Below are positions 14,837 through 22,942 of a DNA stretch of 64,000 nt, piece after piece. Positions within the stretch are counted from its first letter, which is position 1; the number at the start of each line of letters is the position of its first letter. The position numbers and the translations under genes are program-made. The notes under the pieces are model-generated. The model saw nothing but the letters and a program-made list of their open reading frames with translations. It was not told the DNA's origin and did not search any database. Origin of the DNA: Litorivicinus lipolyticus. Its GTDB lineage: Bacteria; Pseudomonadota; Gammaproteobacteria; Pseudomonadales; Litorivicinaceae. Location: NCBI RefSeq assembly GCF_009650135.1, contig NZ_CP045871.1, positions 62,001 through 126,000 on the forward strand, written 5' to 3'.

Positions 14837-15870
14837 TACTCTTTAATGCACACGTCTGCCAAGTCGGGCCAAGTAAACGGAGCGGGTTCCAGCTGCTCTG
14901 CATCTAAGCCCATATCGATTGCCGTAGCCCAGGTCTCTACTGACGCATCAAGCGGAACGACTCTTACCGATTTAATGTGATCTTTTGCTCCACATTGATC
15001 AGACACAACGCAGGCAAGACCTTGCGCAGCAGCCTCGGCTATAGCCATGCCATAGGGCTCGTCTTCGGCCGGGTGCACCAGAACTTTTCCGTAGTCCGAT
15101 ATGCGTAAATCCGATACCCAAGAGATGTTATTAATCCAGCCCCGACCTCTAATCAGCCATTCCAGTCGCGCGTCTTGTTCGGCGCCTACAATTGCCAAAG
15201 TCACCTTTCGAGTCTGACGGAGGTGTTCCAGAGCAAGAATCAGGGTTTCCAACCCCTTGCGACGATATTCACGTCCGACAAACACAACATCCGACCCGGG
15301 TACGCCCGCCTCAATTCGCGGGCCTTTTGGTACATGGACTCCAGGCCACGCCACATCGCCAAACTTTATATGCGAATAATAGCCAAGCAGTTTGTTCTTA
15401 ATGAGCAGTGAATTTGGCAAAACGTGCGAATCAGGTCGCAGCAACTCTCGACGCTCCAGAAACAACCAGACGACTAGCCGGGGGGACAGGAACCAGAACG
15501 TTTGACGCTCCTTTACACTTGCCATCGGCGGCCCATGAAAGGTTGTCACTTGGTGTACGCCTGTCCGTTCATGGCTGTGTATCACCCAACCATTGTCGGA
15601 TGTCAGACCATGCGCGTTAACCGCCTGGGTGACCCGCCGGCTGAATCGCAACATGCTAATCCAACGTGGCTTTGGTCGCGTCTCGCCCAAACAAATCACA
15701 CGAATGGGAAAATTCGGCGCTGGTGACTCATAAGCTTTTTCACACAGGATCACTATTTCGACACCACGCGCTGCCAATTCATGGGACAGCTCCCAGACGT
15801 AGCGTTCCATGCCGCCGACGGGGCCAAACCGCTTGACCACCTGAACAACTTTTAGGTTGGGCAACGTCAC
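14803..15870 (-). CDS. Glycosyltransferase family 4 protein (WaaG-like region)
   Basis: A 355-residue GT-B enzyme starting MTLPNLKVVQVVKRFGPVGGMERYVWELSHELAARG (first twelve residues followed by the GGMERY acceptor-side loop). The C-terminal half has VVFVGREYRRKGLETLI, LAIVGAEQDARLEW, VHPAEDEPYGMAIAEAAAQGLACVVS, the EPYG-x3-E donor motif of GT4. It is one of four co-directional LPS glycosyltransferase genes: its start overlaps the stop of the upstream gene by four bases. It could add hexose to the heptose region as WaaG does, but the similarity is only architectural. The 3' end overlaps the opposite glycosyltransferase by 34 bases. Confidence 0.88.
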   Translation of the reverse strand: MTLPNLKVVQVVKRFGPVGGMERYVWELSHELAARGVEIVILCEKAYESPAPNFPIRVICLGETRPKPRWISMLRFSRRVTQAVNAHGLTSDNGWVIHSHERTGVHQVTTFHGPPMASVKERQTFWFLSPRLVVWLFLERRELLRPDSHVLPNSLLIKNKLLGYYSHIKFGDVAWPGVHVPKGPRIEAGVPGSDVVFVGREYRRKGLETLILALEHLRQTRKVTLAIVGAEQDARLEWLIRGRGWINNISWVSDLRISDYGKVLVHPAEDEPYGMAIAEAAAQGLACVVSDQCGAKDHIKSVRVVPLDASVETWATAIDMGLDAEQLEPAPFTWPDLADVCIKEYQGVIRRLPTS

Positions 15871-16742
15871 AGCCCGTAGCGTTTCGACAAATCGGTGTAG
15901 TGCTTTTTGGATATCTCAATATCCAGCGCAGCTTCCAGCTTTAACTTTAATCGAACCTTTTTGTCGCGCCGGGACAACCGGTAGCTTGGATCTGGCGTAA
16001 ACGCGTGTTCGGCTTCGTCGTTAACCCACGCTTGGACCACATCGGGATGAGTTCCAGTAAACGGCCGCAAAACGGCGCTGTCGATCTGCTCGTAGCCCGA
16101 AAACTGGGCCTGATCTTCGCCCCAATACTGACCGACATCAGACACCTTACTGGCCATCTTTTGCTTGGGCCGCACATGGCCGTAGTGATACACGTTGGCG
16201 CCGGCATGCACCGCGCGGGGATACCGACCTTTTTTGTTCTTGTCCATGACCACAAAGAACAATCCGTCCGGTGCATAGCTGCGCACCGACGACTTAATAA
16301 TGCGCGGTGCGCGGCGGTAACCCGATATACCTAAGGTGTTGATGTCGCCATAGAAGTGGAAGAAATCAAAGAACATGGCTTCGACTTGATCGTCATCTTT
16401 GAACCGCTCCATTCGCCGGCGGATCTCAGGAATTTCGTCCTGGTGAAGGACTTCGTCCCCTTCAATGTACAGACACCAATCGCCGGTGCAGTTGAACTGG
16501 GCAATCATTTTTTGTTGGCCGTAGATATAGCCGCGGTCGCGCATTTTGTCGCACCACTGGGTGTGAATAATGCGGATTTTAGGGTCGCCAATGGCACTAA
16601 TTCGGGCTTCGGTGTCGTCCTCACAGGGACCCAGCGCAATCACAAACTCATCGACCAAGGGCAGCGCGCTTTTGATCGACTCGACGAATGGGTAACCAAG
16701 CTTGGTGCCGTTTTTGAGAAAGGTAAAACCACTAATACGCAC
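15867..16742 (-). CDS. Glycosyltransferase (GT2-like, LPS region)
   Basis: A 291-residue GT-A-like protein starting RISGFTFLKNGTKLGYPFVESI. The donor-binding acidic cluster is LYIEGDEVLHQDEIPEI (DxD-equivalent EGDE), preceded by DEFVIALGPCEDDT. The chosen start is GTG 16742, which shares one base with the upstream stop (TAGTG) and has AAGGA eight bases before it; a GTG at 16763 would overlap the upstream gene further and adds seven residues absent from the family pattern. Its role is probably addition of a core sugar. It sits in the coupled run waaF-waaC-waaE-like-this gene-GT4, all minus strand. Confidence 0.85.
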   Translation of the reverse strand: MRISGFTFLKNGTKLGYPFVESIKSALPLVDEFVIALGPCEDDTEARISAIGDPKIRIIHTQWCDKMRDRGYIYGQQKMIAQFNCTGDWCLYIEGDEVLHQDEIPEIRRRMERFKDDDQVEAMFFDFFHFYGDINTLGISGYRRAPRIIKSSVRSYAPDGLFFVVMDKNKKGRYPRAVHAGANVYHYGHVRPKQKMASKVSDVGQYWGEDQAQFSGYEQIDSAVLRPFTGTHPDVVQAWVNDEAEHAFTPDPSYRLSRRDKKVRLKLKLEAALDIEISKKHYTDLSKRYGL

Positions 16743-17491
16743 TAGCCACGTCCTTTTTCCCACAAATACAAATATTTCATCGCCGTCCCAGCGCCATTTA
16801 GAACACTCAGCGCTAAACCCGCCGAACCGTCACGAAACCCTTGTTTCAAAATCAGCGTCCGAAATAAAGCGAAGCCGCCTTTTAATAACGCCTTTGATGG
16901 ACTGGCGGTTAAACCTGCCGCTGCTTTTTGGGCCGCCCAAGCGGACGCGTACATTTCAGCTTTCCTAAAGCCATCCGCCAATGTTCGATAGGTCTCATGC
17001 CCCATCACCCCGACCAATCGCACCGGTGCGCCATCCACCAGCACGCGCTCGTGGACCAAATCATCGCTAAACGCCGCGCCGGCTCGCGGGAACAAGCGCA
17101 AGACCCAGTCATCGCCCCAACCGGAATGCTTCATAACCCGACCACAAAACGACGACGCCCGCAAAATTTCCGCCGGTTGGTCGGCGCTTAAATGAGCCTT
17201 TATCGAGCCGGCTAGTTCAGGCTCGACCCATTCGTCGGCATCAATGCTGAGCACCCACGGCTGGGTCGCCAGCGCCAGCGCCCGGTTCTTTTGTGGGCCA
17301 AACCCCGGCCAATCGTCAGTCACGCTGACATCTGCGCCCAAATCACGCGCGATACGAACCGTGTCGTCCGTGCTGCCGGAATCGAGCACAACGATTTGCG
17401 CGCAAAAACTGACCGACGCCAGGCAGCGCTCAATATTGTGCGCTTCATTTTTAGTGATGATCACCGCGCTAATCGGCAGTAACTCAGTCAT
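16742..17491 (-). CDS. waaE: WaaE/KdtX-type family 2 glycosyltransferase
   Basis: A 249-residue GT2 enzyme with the nucleotide-binding start SAVIITKNEAHNIERCLASV (about 8-27) and the metal-binding SIDADEW (about 84-90) after GPQKNRAL. The order and C-terminal WHETYRTLADG-like stretch (here MGHETYRTLADGFRKAE) match WaaE/KdtX, known in several gammaproteobacteria to add a beta-glucose to L,D-heptose I of the inner core. Its start overlaps the waaC stop by eight bases and its stop shares one base with the next gene, so the run is likely one operon. The gene symbol is by family similarity; sugar specificity is not proven. Confidence 0.85.
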   Translation of the reverse strand: MTELLPISAVIITKNEAHNIERCLASVSFCAQIVVLDSGSTDDTVRIARDLGADVSVTDDWPGFGPQKNRALALATQPWVLSIDADEWVEPELAGSIKAHLSADQPAEILRASSFCGRVMKHSGWGDDWVLRLFPRAGAAFSDDLVHERVLVDGAPVRLVGVMGHETYRTLADGFRKAEMYASAWAAQKAAAGLTASPSKALLKGGFALFRTLILKQGFRDGSAGLALSVLNGAGTAMKYLYLWEKGRG

Positions 17492-18413
17492 TCAATGCCT
17501 CCAGCACCTGCTCTGGCGTGATCTGGTCCATCGATGGCGCTTGTAACAACGTTGAGCTGGCGGCTTTGGGCCCGACCAAGCCTGGATCGGTTGGACCAAA
17601 CAGCATCACCAGCGGCCGTTGTAAAGCATCGGCCAAATGCGCAAGCCCAGTATCCACCGCCACCACCGCATGGGCCTGGGCCATCGACTGCTTGATCTCG
17701 GTCAGGCTGCGGTCACGCCAAATCGTGGCGTCGGTGCCGCTGGCGATACGTTGGGCTCGGGCCGCCTCGACATCGGATCCAGCTGGTAATTGGACCGCAA
17801 ATCCGTCACTGGAAAGGCGTTGGGCTACCTGACGCCAGTGGGCCTCGGGCCACTCTTTGTCGGCGCGGCTGGTGCCATGGACCAACCAAACATCGCGCGA
17901 AACGTCGACCGCGGCCTGCAACCCGGCATCCGCGATACCGTCCAACGGGTAGCCCAGGGCCTGGGCGAACAATGATCGCGTGCGTTCCACCGCGTGCATG
18001 TCGGTGGGAACCGGGTATCGATGGTTATAGGTGAACGCGGCTAGGCCCTCTCGGGCACTGTGACGGTCGTAACCGTGGACTTCGCCGTGGGCCAAACGCG
18101 CCACCAGCCAGGCGCTTTTCAACAGGCCCTGGGCATCGATCACGGCATCGTATTCGGTGCTGGACAGTGCGGCACGAAACGCCATGTAATCGCGGCTGAA
18201 CCAACTGGCGATGGGTGACTTTTTCCACTGACGCAGCTGTGAAACGATGACTTGATCAACACTGGGATGCCAATGAGGAATGTCGGCAAATCCACGTTCG
18301 GCGACCCAATCAAACTGGATGCCGGGGATCGCGCGGGCGGCATCGGTCAGCGCCGGCAAGGTATGGATCAAATCGCCCATGGAACTCGTCTTGACGATCA
18401 ATACGCGCATCAA
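17484..18413 (-). CDS. waaC: ADP-heptose:LPS heptosyltransferase I
   Basis: WaaC (GT9) transfers L-glycero-D-manno-heptose to Kdo2-lipid A at the inner face of the cytoplasmic membrane. The 309-residue protein begins MRVLIVKTSSMGDLIHTLPALTDA, the WaaC N-terminal signature; then VDWVAE-like FDWVAERGFADI, DAQGLLKSAWLVA, and the ADP-heptose binding portion WLVHGTSRADKEWPEAHW and VVAVDTGLAHLADAL. It begins four bases before the end of waaF (ATGA-type overlap), as expected for a coupled waaF-waaC pair downstream of ilvE. Confidence 0.95.
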   Translation of the reverse strand: MMRVLIVKTSSMGDLIHTLPALTDAARAIPGIQFDWVAERGFADIPHWHPSVDQVIVSQLRQWKKSPIASWFSRDYMAFRAALSSTEYDAVIDAQGLLKSAWLVARLAHGEVHGYDRHSAREGLAAFTYNHRYPVPTDMHAVERTRSLFAQALGYPLDGIADAGLQAAVDVSRDVWLVHGTSRADKEWPEAHWRQVAQRLSSDGFAVQLPAGSDVEAARAQRIASGTDATIWRDRSLTEIKQSMAQAHAVVAVDTGLAHLADALQRPLVMLFGPTDPGLVGPKAASSTLLQAPSMDQITPEQVLEALND

Positions 18414-19387
18414 CTGACCTGCCTTAACGCATCAACCACCAAACCCGGCGCCAACTCATTCATGCACTGGTGGTGTTTCAGCGGGCACACCCGTTTAAAG
18501 CACGGCGCGCACGCCGGTTTTGACCACACCACCTGGGCCTTGGCTGACAGCGGCGGCGTGTGATCGGGTGACGTCGGCCCGAATATTCCCACCAACGGTA
18601 CGCCCATCGCTGCCGCCACGTGCATCAACCCCGAATCATTGGCGACCACGGCGCCGGCCGCGCCAATCAAGTCCAGCGACTCGCCCAGCGATGCCTGACC
18701 GGCCAAGTTGGTAATCCGGTCGCGGTAGGCCGGCGGCTGGGCATTGGCGATTTGGGCGCAGTCGTCCACTTCACCCGGGCCGCCGATTAGCAACACGTGG
18801 TTGCCCTGGGCCAACAAGTTCAACGCCACCTGTGCGTACCGGTCCGCAGGCCAACGCTTGGCACTGCCGAATGCGGCACCAGGCGCCAGCACCACGTAGT
18901 CGCCAGCGATCGACAGTTGCGCCGTACCGGCCGTCATGCGCGGCTCGGCGAATGTCGGCTGAAAACCCAAAGGGCGCGCCAATTCTAGGTAGCGATCGAC
19001 CATGCGCGGAAATTCAGCTTTGTTAAGTTTCGGGCGCGCAGTCAATACGCCATAGCGCTGTTCACCCAACCAGCCAACGCGTGTCGGAATCCCGGCCATC
19101 CAAGGGATCAAGGCGCTTTTAAAGGAATTGGGCAACACCACGGCCGCATCAAAAGCGGGCAGTGTGCGGGCAAACTGGCGGCGCTTAAGATAGTTCAGGC
19201 CACCATGCCCAAAGGGCGAATCGATCACCCGATCAACCGCGTCCAAGCGTTCCAACAATGGCCTGGCAAAGGCCGGACCCAACGCGGTGATTTCGACCGC
19301 GGGGGCCTGCGCCTTGATCGACTGGAACAAGGCGGCACTCATAACCATATCGCCCAACCAATTGGGCGTGATGGCAAGTAATCGCAA
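18410..19387 (-). CDS. waaF: ADP-heptose:LPS heptosyltransferase II
   Basis: WaaF adds the second heptose to the inner core. The 325-residue GT9 protein opens MRLLAITPNWLGDMVMSAALFQ and contains DRVIDSPFGHGGL, VVLPNSFKSALIPW, LAPGAAFGSAKRWPADRY, VVANDSGLMHVAAAMGVPLVGIFGPTSPDHTPP, and a terminal cysteine cluster (CAPCFKRVCPLKHHQCM) that is usual in WaaF. It starts four bases after the ilvE stop and overlaps waaC by four bases. The conserved gammaproteobacterial order glnE-ilvE-waaF-waaC is kept. Confidence 0.96.
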   Translation of the reverse strand: MRLLAITPNWLGDMVMSAALFQSIKAQAPAVEITALGPAFARPLLERLDAVDRVIDSPFGHGGLNYLKRRQFARTLPAFDAAVVLPNSFKSALIPWMAGIPTRVGWLGEQRYGVLTARPKLNKAEFPRMVDRYLELARPLGFQPTFAEPRMTAGTAQLSIAGDYVVLAPGAAFGSAKRWPADRYAQVALNLLAQGNHVLLIGGPGEVDDCAQIANAQPPAYRDRITNLAGQASLGESLDLIGAAGAVVANDSGLMHVAAAMGVPLVGIFGPTSPDHTPPLSAKAQVVWSKPACAPCFKRVCPLKHHQCMNELAPGLVVDALRQVS

Positions 19388-19391
19388 AACG

Positions 19392-20321
19392 TTACTTACA
19401 AACCGTCAGCCAATCCAAACGATCCGCATCACGACCATGAACAATGTCGAAATACGCCGTCTGCAGGCGCTCGGTGACCGGCCCGCGTGAACCTTCGCCG
19501 ATTTCGCGGCCGTCCAGTTCACGAATCGGGGTGACTTCGGCGGCGGTGCCCGTGAAAAACGCCTCGTCCGCGACGTAGACTTCGTCGCGCGTGATGCGTT
19601 TGGCGACCACGGGGTAGCCCATTTCTTCGGCGACCTGAATGACCGTGGCGCGGGTGATGCCGTCCAAGCAGTTGGTCACTTCGGGGGTGTAAATGGTGCC
19701 GTTTTTGACCATGAAGAAGTTCTCACCGCTGCCCTCGGACACGTAGCCTTCGCTGTCCAACAACAACGCCTCGTCGGCGCCGCCGCTGATCGCTTCTTGC
19801 AGCGCCAACATCGAGTTGATGTAGTTACCGTTGGCTTTGGCCTTGGTCATGGTGATGTTGACGTGGTGGCGCGTATAGCTGGACGTGCGCACCTTGATGC
19901 CGCGCTTCAGGTTTTCCTCGCCCATGTAGGCGCCCCATTCCCAGGCCGCGACGATCAAATGCGTTTTCAGATTGTCCGCACGCAAGCCCATGCCTTCGGC
20001 GCCAAAAAACGCCATCGGGCGCAGGTAGGCGCTATTCAAATGGTTGTCACGGACCGACGCGATTTGCGCGGCGTTAACTTCGTCTTTGCTGAACGGGATT
20101 TTCATGTTCAGGATCTTGGCCGAATTAAACAGCCGATCCGTGTGCGCCTGCAGGCGGAAAATCGCTGGGCCTTCGCTGGTTTGATACGCACGCACGCCTT
20201 CAAACACGCCCAAGCCGTAATGCAGGGTGTGGGTCAGTACGTGAACACGCGCGTCGCGCCACGGAACCATGGTGCCGTCAAACCAAATCAGACCATCACG
20301 GTCAGCAAATGAAGGGGTCAT
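19392..20321 (-). CDS. ilvE: Branched-chain amino acid aminotransferase
   Basis: IlvE is the PLP-dependent class IV transaminase for the last step of Leu, Ile and Val synthesis. From ATG 20321 the protein is 309 residues, the standard length, starting MTPSFADRDGLIWFDGTMVPW. It shows THTLHYGLGVFEGVRAY with the substrate-site residues, RPMAFFGAEGMGL, the Schiff-base Lys in TMTKAKANGNYINSMLA, and EGYVSEGSGENFF. An earlier in-frame start (20360) would lie in glnE and adds nothing conserved. The glnE stop is one base upstream, so the two are probably cotranscribed. It links to ilvD further right only functionally. Confidence 0.96.
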   Translation of the reverse strand: MTPSFADRDGLIWFDGTMVPWRDARVHVLTHTLHYGLGVFEGVRAYQTSEGPAIFRLQAHTDRLFNSAKILNMKIPFSKDEVNAAQIASVRDNHLNSAYLRPMAFFGAEGMGLRADNLKTHLIVAAWEWGAYMGEENLKRGIKVRTSSYTRHHVNITMTKAKANGNYINSMLALQEAISGGADEALLLDSEGYVSEGSGENFFMVKNGTIYTPEVTNCLDGITRATVIQVAEEMGYPVVAKRITRDEVYVADEAFFTGTAAEVTPIRELDGREIGEGSRGPVTERLQTAYFDIVHGRDADRLDWLTVCK

Positions 20322-20322
20322 G

Positions 20323-22920
20323 CTATGCCTCGTTAGTGTTGTCATCGCCCAACCAGGCATGCCATGCCGATCGGACGCAGTCTTGTGCTGTTGCCAGCGC
20401 AGCCTCTGAATACGGTGCCATCAGCGCTTGACGGTGTTGGGCGGTTCGCAGACTCAGGTAAGCCTCGGTTAACGCGCGGGCTTGCTCGGTTGGCATCGCC
20501 TTGTGGGCCGCCAGGGTCTCGAGTAAGCGCAGATTGTCGCTCCATTGTGTCAACGCCGGGCACGATGGGGCATCGCGCAGCGTCAAGTATTGTACGATGA
20601 ACTCCAGATCAACAACACCACCGCTGGCGTGTTTTATATCGGCTTTTTCAGCATCGCCACCGCTTAGGTGGGCACGCATTTTTTTCCGCATCGCGCGCAC
20701 TTCGTCGCGCAGCACCGCGCCATCGCGGGGGTGACAGAGCACCGCGGTGCGCACCGCGTCAAAACCGCGGGCAACCCCGGCGTCGCCGGCCACGGCGCGC
20801 GCACGCACCAGCGCTTGGCGCTCCCACGTCCAGGCCTCGCCCTGCAAATAGCGTTCGTACCCCGACAACGACACCACCATCAAACCCTTGCTGCCGCTGG
20901 GACGCAGTCGTGTATCGATCTCGTACAAGACACCCGCGGTGGTGCGCACGTTCAACATTTGCAGCAACAACCGCACCCAGCGCTGAAGGTACTGTTGACC
21001 CGTGGTCGGCTTGGGCCCGTCGGTCATGGCGGCCTCGTCAATCCGGTGCACAAACACCAAATCCAAGTCCGAGCCGTAAGACAGCTCGATCCCGCCTAAC
21101 TTGCCATACCCAATCACCGCGATGCCCTCGGCGGTGGGCTGACCGTCCAGCGCACGCGGACAACCGTATTTGGCCTGGGTGATGGCATGGGCGCGGGCCA
21201 CACAGGCGCGCAAGATGCTTTCGGCCACCCAGGTCAGGTGATCGCTGGCGTGATTAATGGCGCGTTCACCGAGCAACTCGGTGGCGGCGGTACGCAGCAC
21301 ATGCGCGGCCTTAAATTCGCGCAGCCGATTAAAAAACACCTCATCGTCGTCGATCCGCGCCAAACGCAGACGTAATTCGGCCTCAATTTCGTCCGGGTCC
21401 GGCGCCGCCAGCAAATGGCGCACGTCCAACAACTCATCCAACAGCGCCGGCATCGCCGACAACTGATCGGCCAACCACTGCGATGTCGTCAATAACCGAT
21501 ACAACAGCGCACGGGCATTGGCCGCCTCGTTTAATAACGCCAAGTAAGCGCTGCGCCGGGCGATCGCAACCACCAAGCGCATCAGCCGCGGGGCCAATTC
21601 AGCAACGTCGTCACGGGTGGCCATTTCGGCCTCGGCCACGCCCAAAAACGTCGCCAGGCGCTCGCGCCCGCTGTCATCCAAATGGTCTTGATTCAGGTGC
21701 GTGTCCAACCACGCCCGCGCATCCGCCCACGGACCTTGGAGTGGCGCGGCGATCGGCGCCGGCGCTGAGTCCGGCTCGACCACGCCCTCAAACGCAGCCT
21801 GGATCCGGGCGCGCGCTGACGCCACCGCCAACTCGACATCGGCAAACGGCATGTCCAGCGCCGACGCCAGGGCTGCCTGGGCCGCGGGCTCGGTTGGCAT
21901 GCGGTGGGTTTGTTCAAGCTCAAAGCACTGAATCGCGTGCTCGACATGGCGCAACCAGCGGTAGTCGGCTTCTAAGGCCGCCGCATCCAAATCAATGTCG
22001 TCGCGCATCGCCTTCAGCGCACTAAACCACGACGTCGTTTGCCATTGCGGCCGCCGCCCGCCGTGAATTAGCTGTTCAACCTGAAGCACGAATTCAGCCT
22101 CGCGAATGCCGCCGGTGCCGCGCTTGATGTCGGCCTCCCAGTCTTTTTTCGCAGCTTCCGCACGAATCTGCGCCTTCAACCCGCGCAGCGACGCCAGCGC
22201 GCCAAAGTCCAGGTAGCGCCGATACACAAAGGGCTTTAGATCGGCCAGTAACTGGACCCCGACCGCGCGGTCCCCGGCCACCGGGCGCGCACGCAGCAGC
22301 GCCATGCGCTCCCACGGCCGGCCGTGCTGCTCGTAATAGGCTTCGATACGGTCGCACGACAATGCAATCGCGCCTGAATTGCCCCATGGGCGTAGCCGCA
22401 AATCAACCCGAAAAACGCGCCCATCTGCGGTCAAACGGTCCAGCGCCGGGGTGACTTTTTTGCACAATCGATCGAAATATTCTTCGCAGCTGACTTGGGA
22501 GCGGCCGTCCGTCATGCCCTCGCTTTGGTACACGAAAATAACGTCAATATCCGACGACAGGTTCAGCTCATACCCGCCCATTTTGCCCATACCCAAGGCG
22601 CAAAAACCGACCGGATTGCCATCGCCATCGAGTGGCTGGCCAAAGCGTTCGGACATGCCATGGCGGTAAAAATCGATGGCCTGATCCAGTGCCGCCTCGC
22701 CCAGCACCGTCAGCGCGCGGCCAATGACCTCAAGTGGCACCGCCTGCTCGAATTCACTGACAATAATGCGCGCCAGCCATGCGCTGGCGTGAACCCGCAG
22801 CGACTTGTAGAGGGCGTCTTCGGTGACGGGACGATCGGCGAAATCCGCGCGAATGCGGGCGTCGGACAAATCCAGGTGGTCAGGGGCTGGCTGGCGCGCC
22901 AACCAAGGGCTGTAAGGCAT
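20323..22920 (-). CDS. glnE: Bifunctional glutamine synthetase adenylyltransferase/adenylyl-removing enzyme
   Basis: GlnE adenylylates and deadenylylates glutamine synthetase in response to PII, tuning nitrogen assimilation. Both nucleotidyltransferase cores are visible: GMGKMGGYELNLSSDIDVIF (N-terminal, deadenylylating) and GYGKLGGIELSYGSDLDLVF (C-terminal, adenylylating), each with its D-x-D pair and followed by RLRPWG or RLRPSG. At 865 residues it is shorter than the usual 940-980; the deficit lies before the first core, where only about 85-125 residues precede the motif. No frame upstream extends it, since the next gene ends 22 bases away. The trimmed N-terminus may be lineage-specific rather than damage. 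Confidence 0.95.
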   Translation of the reverse strand: MPYSPWLARQPAPDHLDLSDARIRADFADRPVTEDALYKSLRVHASAWLARIIVSEFEQAVPLEVIGRALTVLGEAALDQAIDFYRHGMSERFGQPLDGDGNPVGFCALGMGKMGGYELNLSSDIDVIFVYQSEGMTDGRSQVSCEEYFDRLCKKVTPALDRLTADGRVFRVDLRLRPWGNSGAIALSCDRIEAYYEQHGRPWERMALLRARPVAGDRAVGVQLLADLKPFVYRRYLDFGALASLRGLKAQIRAEAAKKDWEADIKRGTGGIREAEFVLQVEQLIHGGRRPQWQTTSWFSALKAMRDDIDLDAAALEADYRWLRHVEHAIQCFELEQTHRMPTEPAAQAALASALDMPFADVELAVASARARIQAAFEGVVEPDSAPAPIAAPLQGPWADARAWLDTHLNQDHLDDSGRERLATFLGVAEAEMATRDDVAELAPRLMRLVVAIARRSAYLALLNEAANARALLYRLLTTSQWLADQLSAMPALLDELLDVRHLLAAPDPDEIEAELRLRLARIDDDEVFFNRLREFKAAHVLRTAATELLGERAINHASDHLTWVAESILRACVARAHAITQAKYGCPRALDGQPTAEGIAVIGYGKLGGIELSYGSDLDLVFVHRIDEAAMTDGPKPTTGQQYLQRWVRLLLQMLNVRTTAGVLYEIDTRLRPSGSKGLMVVSLSGYERYLQGEAWTWERQALVRARAVAGDAGVARGFDAVRTAVLCHPRDGAVLRDEVRAMRKKMRAHLSGGDAEKADIKHASGGVVDLEFIVQYLTLRDAPSCPALTQWSDNLRLLETLAAHKAMPTEQARALTEAYLSLRTAQHRQALMAPYSEAALATAQDCVRSAWHAWLGDDNTNEA

Positions 22921-22942
22921 GCGGCATTCCGACGGTTGCGGT

